64,000 nucleotides of DNA. Source: Alteromonas sp. LOR. GTDB taxonomy: Bacteria > Pseudomonadota > Gammaproteobacteria > Enterobacterales > Alteromonadaceae. This document shows positions 56,134 to 64,000 of this stretch, piece by piece. Position numbers and translations under genes: made by a program. The stretch spans positions 85,860-149,859 of the forward strand of contig NZ_JQFW01000004.1 of the NCBI RefSeq assembly GCF_000753865.1, in the 5' to 3' direction. Under the pieces are notes generated by a model. It saw nothing but the letters and a program-made list of their open reading frames with translations. It did no database searches and had not been told where the DNA came from. Each line of letters starts with the position of its first letter. Position 1 is the first letter of the stretch.

Positions 56134-57702
56134 TTATAGATTTTTATTGGGATACTGCGTCTGAATAGCCAGAAACGCAGGTAAATTATTAAGAAAGCGA
56201 GTAACCAATATTGGCTCAAAGTGCCGCCCACTTTCTTCTTTTAATGTACTAACCACCTTTTCAATGCTCCAGGCTGGCTTGTAAGGTCGTTCATTCAGCA
56301 AAGCGTCGAACACATCAATCAGCGTTGCAATACGACTTTTTTGATCAATTTCTTCGCCTTTTAACCCTTCAGGATATCCCTCCCCATCCCATCTCTCGTG
56401 ATGCTGACGCGCTAAGGTAGCCGCTAGCTGAATAGAAGGACGAGAAGAGTCATTGAGAATTTGGTAGCCAAACTCAGCATGCTGACGGATAGCAAAAATA
56501 TCATCGTCGGTTAACGCTGTCGTTTTGTGCAATATAGATTTCGGTACGCGTGAAGTGCCAACATCGTGCAGCGATACAGCAAGTTTAAACGTATCAATTT
56601 CTTGCTCAGGCATAGACAGTATGTTCGCCATCAGTCCTGCCATTTCAGCCATGCGCTTAATATGGTTTGCATCGCTAGACTCATGCTCTAGTGCGTGGCC
56701 TAAACGCTCAATAATTTCTCTTTGGGTACCTTCTAAGTCTACGGTTTTTAATACGTTATCAAAAGCCAACTGAACGCTGTTAGAGAAACGTTTGATAAGG
56801 TGCTTATCACTTTCACATAACCGCCGAGGCAGCCCAGAAAGATAGAGCAACGCACCCTTGTGCGACTTGCTGTTGCAATACGCCACAACGTGATCTTCTG
56901 CATAGACTATCTGTTTGTCCTGCATCGCCTTCACGCACAACGCATATTCTTTATCGTTGATTGCATTTTTAAGCAGTAACCCTTCCTTTGACGAGTATTC
57001 ACCATTACCGGCAAAAACATAAAGCTCGTCATCGTCCATTTTATTATTGTCTACGTCGAGAGTGCGCGATGTAGTGGCCACCGCTGTTGTAATGTAGGCC
57101 GCATCCTTTGAACATCCAAGGATAGACGCTAGCTGTTGGATTATTCCCTGCATAAATTTTTCTAAAGACTGGGAAGAAAACAAATCCACAGACGCATCGA
57201 TGATTTTCTCAAGGCCTGCTCTGTTTTCTTCAATCACCATAATATCGCGGTACGAGCGCAGGGCAGCAATGATAACAGTGAAGAGCTTTTGCGCTGTGAG
57301 TTCCGTTTTCGACTTATAATCGTTAATATCGTAGTTAATGATGACGTCTTTTTCTGGCGCTTGACCAGGCTGTCCAGTGCGCAAAATGATGCGAGTGAAA
57401 TGATTATCCAATTCATTGCGAACGTAATTTGCTACTTGAAGACCAGCGTCATCTGTTTCCATAACCACATCAAGTAACACCACAGCAATGTCGTTGTGCT
57501 CGCGGAACATGGCTTTTGCTTCTTCGCCGCTGTTAGCACTGATAAACTCTATGGTTTTTCCGTTCAAGATGAAGTCATTGAGTACAAGCTTTGTGACGGT
57601 ATGAACCTCAGGTTCGTCGTCGACGATCAGTATTTTCCAACTGCCAAGATTTTCAGTACTGGTATCTTTTTCATCCTCTGCAAAAAGAAAGTCGTCATTC
57701 AT
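56134..57702 (-). CDS. Response regulator with HD-GYP domain (c-di-GMP phosphodiesterase)
   Basis: 522 residues: receiver domain (about 20-145, 'WKILIVDDEPEVHTVTKLVL', phospho-Asp in 'VVLLDVVMETDD'), a middle DUF3369-type domain, and a C-terminal HD-GYP domain with 'AVSLHDVGTSRVPKS' and 'HHERWDGEGYPEGL'. All metal residues look intact, so it should degrade c-di-GMP when phosphorylated. There is no histidine kinase nearby. It is inserted between prmC and sirB2, which are adjacent in E. coli. Confidence 0.92.
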   Translation of the reverse strand: MNDDFLFAEDEKDTSTENLGSWKILIVDDEPEVHTVTKLVLNDFILNGKTIEFISANSGEEAKAMFREHNDIAVVLLDVVMETDDAGLQVANYVRNELDNHFTRIILRTGQPGQAPEKDVIINYDINDYKSKTELTAQKLFTVIIAALRSYRDIMVIEENRAGLEKIIDASVDLFSSQSLEKFMQGIIQQLASILGCSKDAAYITTAVATTSRTLDVDNNKMDDDELYVFAGNGEYSSKEGLLLKNAINDKEYALCVKAMQDKQIVYAEDHVVAYCNSKSHKGALLYLSGLPRRLCESDKHLIKRFSNSVQLAFDNVLKTVDLEGTQREIIERLGHALEHESSDANHIKRMAEMAGLMANILSMPEQEIDTFKLAVSLHDVGTSRVPKSILHKTTALTDDDIFAIRQHAEFGYQILNDSSRPSIQLAATLARQHHERWDGEGYPEGLKGEEIDQKSRIATLIDVFDALLNERPYKPAWSIEKVVSTLKEESGRHFEPILVTRFLNNLPAFLAIQTQYPNKNL

Positions 57703-57790
57703 CGGGCATATTTCCTTTATATTTTTATTATCGCTACCGAAAGAGAGTAGCCCTTAATGTACATTCTTTCATCGGCCCGTGTAAAAACTT

Positions 57791-58642
57791 TTAGTAACAG
57801 CGGCCAAGGGTTACCCTATCGTTACCACCGTAGTCTTTAATTGTTTCGATATCACTAAAGCCAGCCTCACTCAGCAACTCAGCCACCGCAGCGCCCTGAT
57901 TGAAACCATGCTCAAAAGCCAGTAATCCACCCGCTAATAGATGCTCTTTGGACACGCTAATAATGTGTCGAATATCGCGAAGACCATCTTCACCAGATGT
58001 GAGGGCCGTTTTAGGCTCAAACCTTACATCCCCTTGTAATAGATAAGCACTGGAGTCTTCAATATAAGGCGGGTTAGAGACAATAATATTAAACTGCTTG
58101 GCTTTGAGTTCACTAAACCAATCGCTTTGTAAAAATGTGACGTTCTCTATGCCATTGTTTACGGCATTTTGTTGGGCTAGCGCTACAGCCTGCGCCTTAA
58201 AATCTACCCCAGTCACCTGTATACGAGGCAGCTCCGATGCCAGCGCTAGCGCTATAGCCCCCGTACCAGTTCCCAAATCACATATAGAAAAAGAAGAGGC
58301 CGATTGTTCATTAACGTCGCTGGGTATGCGCTTGAGCACTTGCTCTACCAGTACTTCTGTATCAGGCCGAGGTATAAGAGTATGGGGAGATGTGGCTAAC
58401 TTAAGCGTCCAAAAATCCCGCTCGCCAATGATATAGGCCACGGGTTCGCCAAGACGCCTGTGCTCTACCGCTTTTTGAAACGTGTGAAGCGTTTGGCTAT
58501 CCAGCACTTTATCGGGCCAGGTAAACAAATAGGTTTGATTTACGTTAAGGGCATTGGCTAGCAGTACTTTAGCATCGACAGAGGGCGATTCCCCGCCCTC
58601 TAACAACGCAACAGCCCATTTCAGGGCTTCATCAATACGCAT
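57791..58642 (-). CDS. prmC: Peptide chain release factor N5-glutamine methyltransferase
   Basis: The start at 58642 lies one base after the prfA stop and gives 283 residues; 58666 would overlap prfA. It methylates the Gln of the GGQ motif in RF1 and RF2. The catalytic motif 'IIVSNPPYIED' and SAM loop 'ICDLGTGTGAIALALASELP' are present, as is the N-terminal helical domain. Coupled to prfA, its substrate. Confidence 0.95.
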   Translation of the reverse strand: MRIDEALKWAVALLEGGESPSVDAKVLLANALNVNQTYLFTWPDKVLDSQTLHTFQKAVEHRRLGEPVAYIIGERDFWTLKLATSPHTLIPRPDTEVLVEQVLKRIPSDVNEQSASSFSICDLGTGTGAIALALASELPRIQVTGVDFKAQAVALAQQNAVNNGIENVTFLQSDWFSELKAKQFNIIVSNPPYIEDSSAYLLQGDVRFEPKTALTSGEDGLRDIRHIISVSKEHLLAGGLLAFEHGFNQGAAVAELLSEAGFSDIETIKDYGGNDRVTLGRCY

Positions 58643-58643
58643 G

Positions 58644-59729
58644 CTATTCGTCAGATAAAGACGCAAGTAAGTCTGCTTGATGTTCCTGCAAAATAGGATT
58701 GATAAGTTGACTTAAATCACCAGCAATAACCTCATCTAAACGATAGATAGTCAGGTTGATTCTATGATCAGTCACTCGTCCTTGTGGGAAATTGTAGGTT
58801 CTGATGCGCTCTGAACGATCGCCACTTCCTACCAAACTCTTACGCGTAGACGCTTCTTCTGCCGCACGCTTCTCTTCTTCAATCTGGTTTAATCTAGCCT
58901 GCAATACTGACATGGCCTTCGCACGGTTTTTATGCTGAGAACGCTCATCTTGACACTCTACAACAAGTCCTGAGGGCAAGTGGGTAATTCGAATAGCAGA
59001 ATCGGTTTTGTTAACGTGCTGACCACCCGCTCCCGAGGCGCGGAAAGTGTCTATTCGCAAATCAGCGGGGTTAATGTCAATGGCTTCAGATTCAGGAATT
59101 TCAGGCAATATAGCCACCGTACACGCTGATGTGTGAATGCGGCCTTGAGACTCAGTTTCCGGTACGCGCTGAACACGGTGCCCGCCAGACTCAAATTTCA
59201 AATTACCGTAAACGCCTTCACCGCTAATATTAGCAACCACTTCTTTGTATCCGCCGTGCTCACCTTCGTTGGCGTTAATTAATTCTACACGCCAACCTTT
59301 GGCTTCTGCATAACGGCTATACATGCGGAACAGATCGCCGGCAAAAATACCCGCTTCGTCACCACCCGCACCTGCTCGCACTTCTAAAAAGCAGTTGTTG
59401 TCGTCGTTAGGGTCTTTTGGCAGCAGTAGCAATTGAAGATCGGTTTCAAGGCGCTCTATTTCAGCTTTTGCGTCTTTGTATTCTTCCTGCGCCATTTCAC
59501 GCATCTCGGCATCATCTTCGTTCATCATCTCTTGTGCTGAGGCAAGGTCTTCCTGTGCCTTTTGATAAGCATTAAAGCCATCTACAACACCTTCAAGCTG
59601 ACTGAACTCTTTTGACAAATTGCGAAACTTGTCCTGATTGCCGATAACGTCAGGATCTCCAAGTAAAGCCTGAACTTCTTCGAAACGCTCAACGAGGTGT
59701 TCGAGTTTTCTAACGACCGACTCTTTCAT
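58644..59729 (-). CDS. prfA: Peptide chain release factor 1
   Basis: 361 residues. It ends translation at UAA and UAG. '[18 protein letters not shown]' carries the GGQ that is methylated by PrmC; '[20 protein letters not shown]' and the C-terminal '[20 protein letters not shown]' are conserved. It lies between hemA and prmC, the standard order. Confidence 0.96.
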   Translation of the reverse strand: MKESVVRKLEHLVERFEEVQALLGDPDVIGNQDKFRNLSKEFSQLEGVVDGFNAYQKAQEDLASAQEMMNEDDAEMREMAQEEYKDAKAEIERLETDLQLLLLPKDPNDDNNCFLEVRAGAGGDEAGIFAGDLFRMYSRYAEAKGWRVELINANEGEHGGYKEVVANISGEGVYGNLKFESGGHRVQRVPETESQGRIHTSACTVAILPEIPESEAIDINPADLRIDTFRASGAGGQHVNKTDSAIRITHLPSGLVVECQDERSQHKNRAKAMSVLQARLNQIEEEKRAAEEASTRKSLVGSGDRSERIRTYNFPQGRVTDHRINLTIYRLDEVIAGDLSQLINPILQEHQADLLASLSDE

Positions 59730-59744
59730 ATTCTTCTTATTACC

Positions 59745-61019
59745 TTATTTATTTTCATCTGATGAGTTATCAGATAAATCTAATGCCTGTCCCATCCAAC
59801 GACTTAACGACGGGTCGTCATGCTTAGCAGCTTCACGCAGTGCCAAGGTTGTTGGATGCAGCAATGTATTGGTTAGCTTATACGCCATTTCCTCTAATAC
59901 AAGGTCTGCGCTTTTGCCTTCTTCAAGCTGTGCTTTTGCTTTTTCAACAATATCGTCCCGGTGCAGTAGCCCTTTTTGACGGTATTGCTTAACTAAATCT
60001 ATAGACTGCTGAGACTGTTTCCAGGCCATGTAGTCGCTAGCTTGTTTATCGATGAGCTTTTGTGCTTCTTGCGCGGCTTGTTCTCTGTTTTCTAAATTTT
60101 TCTGAACAATATGCTGAAGATCATCAACGGTATAAAGGTATGCATCGCCTAATTCGTTAACTTCAGACTCAATATCTCTGGGTACTGCGAGGTCAACGAG
60201 AAACATAGGCATATTTTTACGCTGTTTTAGCGCTTTTTCCACCATGCCCTTCCCTATTAACGGAAGCTGACTGGCGGTTGAACTAATAACAATATCAAAT
60301 TCTTTTAAATGTTCAGGCACTTGAGATAGCGTATACACGGTGGCATCAAGCTTTTGTGCCAATGCTTCTGCTCTTGCCACTGTGCGATTGGCCACGGCCA
60401 AATGCTTCACACCTTGCTCTTTTAAGTGTTGAGCTACCAACTCGATGGTTTCACCTGCTCCCACCAAAAGTACAGAGCGTTTGGGCAATTCAGCAAAAAT
60501 GTGTTTCGCTAACTGCACTGCGGCATAGGCAACGCTTACAGCATTTGCACCAATATCGGTTTCACTTCGAACGCGTTTAGCCACGTTAAAGGTATGCTGG
60601 AATAGCTTATCGAACTCGCTGCTAACCATCCCTGAATGCCTAGCATCACCAAACGCTTGCTTAATTTGCCCTAGAATTTGCGGCTCACCAAGAATAAGCG
60701 AGTCTAAGCCACTTGCCACGCGCATAATATGCTTAACGGCGTCATCTTTTGTAAGTAGGTAACTGTTATTCTCAATTTCTTTTACATCTAGATGATGAAA
60801 GTCGCTGAGCCACTGCAAGATTTTTTCGCCGCTCTCATCCTGCGTGTTGACGTAAAGTTCGGTTCGGTTGCATGTTGACACAATGACAGTTTCATCAACC
60901 CCGTCCACAGCTTTTAAGCTCGCAAGCGCCTCCACCAGAGAATCTGGTGTAAAAGCCACTTTTTCGCGAAGTGCTACTGGTGCTGTCTTGTGGTTTATGC
61001 CAAGGGCAAGTAAAGTCAT
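59745..61019 (-). CDS. hemA: Glutamyl-tRNA reductase
   Basis: 424 residues. First committed step of tetrapyrrole synthesis from Glu-tRNA. The active cysteine is in 'VIVSTCNRTELYV', the binding loop in 'DSLILGEPQILGQIKQAF', and the NADPH loop in 'SVLLVGAGETIELVAQHL'. First gene of the operon; divergent from lolB. Confidence 0.96.
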   Translation of the reverse strand: MTLLALGINHKTAPVALREKVAFTPDSLVEALASLKAVDGVDETVIVSTCNRTELYVNTQDESGEKILQWLSDFHHLDVKEIENNSYLLTKDDAVKHIMRVASGLDSLILGEPQILGQIKQAFGDARHSGMVSSEFDKLFQHTFNVAKRVRSETDIGANAVSVAYAAVQLAKHIFAELPKRSVLLVGAGETIELVAQHLKEQGVKHLAVANRTVARAEALAQKLDATVYTLSQVPEHLKEFDIVISSTASQLPLIGKGMVEKALKQRKNMPMFLVDLAVPRDIESEVNELGDAYLYTVDDLQHIVQKNLENREQAAQEAQKLIDKQASDYMAWKQSQQSIDLVKQYRQKGLLHRDDIVEKAKAQLEEGKSADLVLEEMAYKLTNTLLHPTTLALREAAKHDDPSLSRWMGQALDLSDNSSDENK

Positions 61020-61149
61020 AAAATCTATGCTGGCAACGTCGGACGCGCATTGTACGAAAAAGCCAAAATGATTGAAAGTGCTCGTGAAACTGTGTTCACA
61101 TAATATATGCGTTGTTTTCGCTCTAACTCTCAGGGAAATTTTTCACACC

Positions 61150-61809
61150 ATGTGGCGTGCAATTACTTTAATAATTTTAACGGGCGTATTTTTAAGTGCC
61201 TGTACAACTGCTCCAAAAGGCCCAGAGCACGCAGTAAACCTCACTTCTCAATTAGAAAAAGTGGCAGAAATTCGCCACTGGCAAATGCGTGGAAAAATCG
61301 CATTTAGGCAAGGCAACGAGGCGGCGAGTTTAAATTTAGTCTGGAAAAACGATTCAGGTGATTTTGATTTTAGATTAAGTAATTTTCTTGGCGTAAGCAT
61401 GGTTGACTTAAATGTAACCAGTAAACAGTCCTCATTAACTGCCGATGGCGAAACTTACTACGATGCAGATCCTGAATTACTCATCCACAAAACAACCGGC
61501 ATTGTCATACCCGTTGCGCCGTTGCTTTCTTGGGTAAAAGGGCTCCCTCTTAAAGATGATACTTTTACCCTTACCGACAAGGGACTTGTTAATACCCTTG
61601 AAAGTGGCTGTACGGGCTGTAGCAATTGGTCTGTAAAATATGGCCAATACGGCAAAGTATATACCGATGAGGCCAGTAAGGGGGTCGATAAAGGCAACGA
61701 AGAAAACGGAGCATGGCTTCCTCACAGCATCACGCTTACCCAAGCAGAAACGCCACTGGCGCCGCAGACCCAACTTAAAATAAAAATTTATGAATGGCTG
61801 ATTCTTTAA
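61150..61809 (+). CDS. lolB: Outer-membrane lipoprotein LolB
   Basis: ATG 61150 gives a lipoprotein signal 'TLIILTGVFLSACTTAP' with lipobox LSAC; the frame is open from 61072 but the extra residues are unlikely. 219 residues. 'WQMRGKIAFRQGNEAASLNL' and 'LLSWVKGLPL' are LolB signatures. It receives lipoproteins from LolA and inserts them in the outer membrane. Precedes ispE, as in E. coli. Confidence 0.92.
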   Translation: MWRAITLIILTGVFLSACTTAPKGPEHAVNLTSQLEKVAEIRHWQMRGKIAFRQGNEAASLNLVWKNDSGDFDFRLSNFLGVSMVDLNVTSKQSSLTADGETYYDADPELLIHKTTGIVIPVAPLLSWVKGLPLKDDTFTLTDKGLVNTLESGCTGCSNWSVKYGQYGKVYTDEASKGVDKGNEENGAWLPHSITLTQAETPLAPQTQLKIKIYEWLIL

Positions 61810-62765
61810 TGAAAGATTCGCAAATCAAAGACTCTTCAACACCTGATTCTTCCATCACTCGTTCTGTAAAGGGCAACGCCAATACAGAAAACGTTAACGC
61901 TAATGGCACACCCCAGGACAGCGAACAAAAGCTACAGTGGTGGCCATCACCGGCAAAGCTGAATATCTTTTTACATATACTTGGCCGTTTTGATAATGGG
62001 TATCATCAGCTGCAAAGTCTGTTTCAAATGCTCGATTATGGTGATGAACTTGCTTTTGACGTTACTAATGATGGAAAAATAACCATGGCGACGCCCCTTG
62101 AAGGCGTACCTGACGAAGAAAATCTCATTATTCGAGCGGCTAAATTACTCGCTGATAAAACGAAAACACCACTCGGTGTTAGCATCTCTTTGAATAAGCG
62201 TTTGCCTATGGGTGGCGGTATTGGCGGGGGCTCATCAAATGCAGCTACCGCCTTAGTAGCCCTTAATCACCTATGGAAAACCGGGCTCAATGAAGACGAA
62301 CTGGCGCAATTAGGCTTAGCCCTTGGCTCTGATGTACCCATATTTGTACGAGGCAAAACAGCATTTGCTGGCGGTGTTGGCGAAGACATCATGCCAGCTC
62401 CTCAAGAAGAAAAGTGGTATTTGGTTGCAAACCCTAATGTACACGTGAGCACTGGTGCGGTGTTTACCCACCCTGACCTGCCTAGAAATACGCCGCCAAT
62501 TCAGTGGAAAGACTATAAATTTGAAGAAACTCGAAATGATTGTCAGCAATTAGTCGCGAATTGCCATCCGGAAGTTGCAAATTTATTACAGTGGTTGTTA
62601 CACTACGCTCCGTCGAGAATGACGGGCACAGGTGCATGCGTATTTGCTACTTTTTCCGACAAAACTTCAGCAGAGCAGGTTATGGCGAAATTGCCTAACG
62701 CTTGGCAAGGGTTTGTTGCAAAGGGCGTAAATAGCTCACCACTATTGAATAAAATAGAACAATAA
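61794..62765 (+). CDS. ispE: 4-diphosphocytidyl-2-C-methyl-D-erythritol kinase
   Basis: GHMP kinase of the MEP isoprenoid pathway. 'WWPSPAKLNIFLHILGRFDN' opens the kinase, 'RLPMGGGIGGGSSNAATALV' is the phosphate loop and 'TGTGACVFATF' the third motif. The first 45 residues are low complexity (S, D, N, T) and absent from E. coli IspE. The start may instead be ATG 61809, which overlaps the lolB stop (TAATG-type) and removes five residues. Confidence 0.94.
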   Translation: MADSLMKDSQIKDSSTPDSSITRSVKGNANTENVNANGTPQDSEQKLQWWPSPAKLNIFLHILGRFDNGYHQLQSLFQMLDYGDELAFDVTNDGKITMATPLEGVPDEENLIIRAAKLLADKTKTPLGVSISLNKRLPMGGGIGGGSSNAATALVALNHLWKTGLNEDELAQLGLALGSDVPIFVRGKTAFAGGVGEDIMPAPQEEKWYLVANPNVHVSTGAVFTHPDLPRNTPPIQWKDYKFEETRNDCQQLVANCHPEVANLLQWLLHYAPSRMTGTGACVFATFSDKTSAEQVMAKLPNAWQGFVAKGVNSSPLLNKIEQ

Positions 62766-62803
62766 TAATAGCGTGAACGCCACATCGGACAGAACTTAAA
62801 AAT

Positions 62804-62879
62804 TGGGGTATAGCCAAGTTGGTAAGGCAGCGGGTTTTGATCCCGCCATTCGTAGGTTCGAGTCCTGCTATCCCAGCCA
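62804..62879 (+). tRNA. tRNA-Gln(TTG)
   Basis: Acceptor TGGGGTA pairs with TATCCCA with one G-T pair, then G and CCA. The anticodon arm GCGGG-TTTTGAT-CCCGC places TTG at 34-36, reading CAA and CAG. The T arm is GTAGG-TTCGAGT-CCTGC. 76 nt, between ispE and prs. Confidence 0.95.
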
Positions 62880-62913
62880 AATCTCTTTTATCAACGCACT
62901 GAGGAAACCACTT

Positions 62914-63861
62914 GTGCCAGATATGAAGCTCTTTGCAGGTAATGCCGTACCAGAACTTGCCCAGAAAGTCGCCGACCGTCTCTACACCAAGCTAGGAAAT
63001 GCCAAAGTTGGCCGTTTCAGCGACGGTGAGATTAGCGTAGAAATTCATGAAAACGTCCGTGGCTCGGACGTTTTTATTATCCAGTCTACGTGTGCCCCTA
63101 CCAACGATAACCTGATGGAACTTATTGTGATGATCGACGCACTGCGCCGCGCATCTGCAGGCCGTATCACTGCGGTAATTCCTTACTTTGGTTACGCTCG
63201 TCAAGACCGTCGAGTTCGTTCAGCAAGAGTACCAATCACTGCAAAAGTTGTGGCAGATTTCTTGTCAAACGTGGGTGTTGACCGTGTTCTTACTATCGAT
63301 CTTCACGCCGAGCAAATTCAAGGGTTCTTTGATGTACCAGTAGACAATGCGTTTGGTACACCTATCTTACTTGCAGACATGGTAAGACGTGATTTTGCTG
63401 ACCCCGTTGTAGTATCTCCGGATATTGGTGGTGTAGTAAGAGCTCGTGCAACAGCAAAACTGCTTAACGACACTGACTTAGCCATTATTGATAAACGCCG
63501 CCCTAAAGCGAACGTTGCTCAGGTAATGAATATTATTGGTGATGTTAAAGACCGCGACTGTATTATTGTGGATGACATGATTGATACTGGCGGTACGCTT
63601 GCAAAAGCTGCAGAGGCGCTAAAAGCTCATGGTGCTCGTAAAGTGTATGCTTATGCTACTCACGCTATCTTCTCAGGTAATGCGGTGACGAATTTACGCG
63701 AATCTGTTATTGATGAGATTATAGTTACCGACTCTATCCCGTTAAGCACTGAAATGCGCAAAATGGGTAAAGTGAAGCAGCTTACGTTATCTGAAATGCT
63801 GGCCGAAACCATTCGTCGTATCAGCAATGAAGAGTCAATTTCAGCGATGTTCGAGTACTAA
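62914..63861 (+). CDS. prs: Ribose-phosphate pyrophosphokinase
   Basis: The GTG at 62914 is chosen because GAGGA stands eight bases upstream and it gives the same MPDMKLFAG start as E. coli; the frame is open back through the tRNA. 315 residues. It makes PRPP from ribose 5-phosphate and ATP. '[20 protein letters not shown]' and the PRPP loop '[20 protein letters not shown]' are nearly identical to E. coli. Confidence 0.97.
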   Translation: MPDMKLFAGNAVPELAQKVADRLYTKLGNAKVGRFSDGEISVEIHENVRGSDVFIIQSTCAPTNDNLMELIVMIDALRRASAGRITAVIPYFGYARQDRRVRSARVPITAKVVADFLSNVGVDRVLTIDLHAEQIQGFFDVPVDNAFGTPILLADMVRRDFADPVVVSPDIGGVVRARATAKLLNDTDLAIIDKRRPKANVAQVMNIIGDVKDRDCIIVDDMIDTGGTLAKAAEALKAHGARKVYAYATHAIFSGNAVTNLRESVIDEIIVTDSIPLSTEMRKMGKVKQLTLSEMLAETIRRISNEESISAMFEY

Positions 63862-64000
63862 CCTACTCTTAGCCTTAGCGTCCTTGAGTTACTCAGTAAT
63901 ACAGCAGAAAAAGCGAGCGTAAGCTTAATGCCGATCAGTTAAGAAATATTTTAGCGATCGGTTGACCGATCTTTTATAGATGCAAAAATCCGATGAGCAT

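Overview
The window reads as chromosome of a marine gammaproteobacterium of the Alteromonadaceae, most likely Alteromonas. The main clues are gene-order blocks typical of that group: seqA-pgm next to glgP; hemA-prfA-prmC-sirB2-kdsA divergent from lolB-ispE-tRNA-Gln-prs; gcvA-like/DUF423/rlmM; yffB-dapE. The genus is inferred, not proven from a marker gene.

Layout. 1-13 kb: the tail of an AraC regulator, an M20 peptidase, topB, a SatD/DUF3307 pair divergent from a WYL-domain regulator, a second FtsZ-like protein, an iodotyrosine-deiodinase-like flavoprotein, a spermidine-synthase-fold protein, sodC, an OsmC protein and an unknown lipoprotein. 13.16-24.04 kb: an integrated mobile element of about 10.9 kb between 46-bp direct repeats, inserted in the 3' part of tRNA-Val(GAC). 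24-29 kb: a patatin-like protein, a MarR regulator, hmgA and hpd (tyrosine to maleylacetoacetate) and a VOC protein. 29.4-37 kb: a cluster of DnaA-box-like sites, an ACT protein, a degenerate EIIA-Glc-like protein, yffB-dapE-M15 peptidase, HIT, astE and a qmcA/NfeD pair. 37-50.9 kb: an EAL protein, glgP, pgm, seqA, a MoxR/DUF58/transglutaminase operon and an EF-G gene. 51-64 kb: rlmM to gcvA-like, then the kdsA/hemA block and the lolB/prs block.

The most interesting region is the element. It carries a tyrosine integrase, an AlpA-like regulator, a set of small unknown proteins, a winged-helix-like protein beside iteron-like repeats, and a ribbon-helix-helix repressor candidate. Its structural block is major capsid, prohead protease, portal, small terminase subunit and a tail tape-measure protein. 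It has no large terminase, connector, tail tube, tail fibre or lysis gene. It therefore looks like a capsid-forming phage satellite that would borrow the large terminase and the rest of the tail from a helper. A sigma70-like promoter with an 18/20 match to the LexA box lies upstream of the capsid gene, which suggests SOS induction.

Other points worth a second look are a SatD protein with class III nucleotidyl-cyclase-like motifs paired with a membrane protein and a WYL regulator that has a perfect 10-bp inverted repeat in front of it; an FtsZ paralogue that keeps both the GTPase motifs and an FtsZ-like C-terminal peptide; an EIIA-Glc-like protein that has lost both active-site histidines; and DnaA-box-like sites far from any recognisable oriC gene. 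All functional calls come from reading motifs and gene order; no database search was run.
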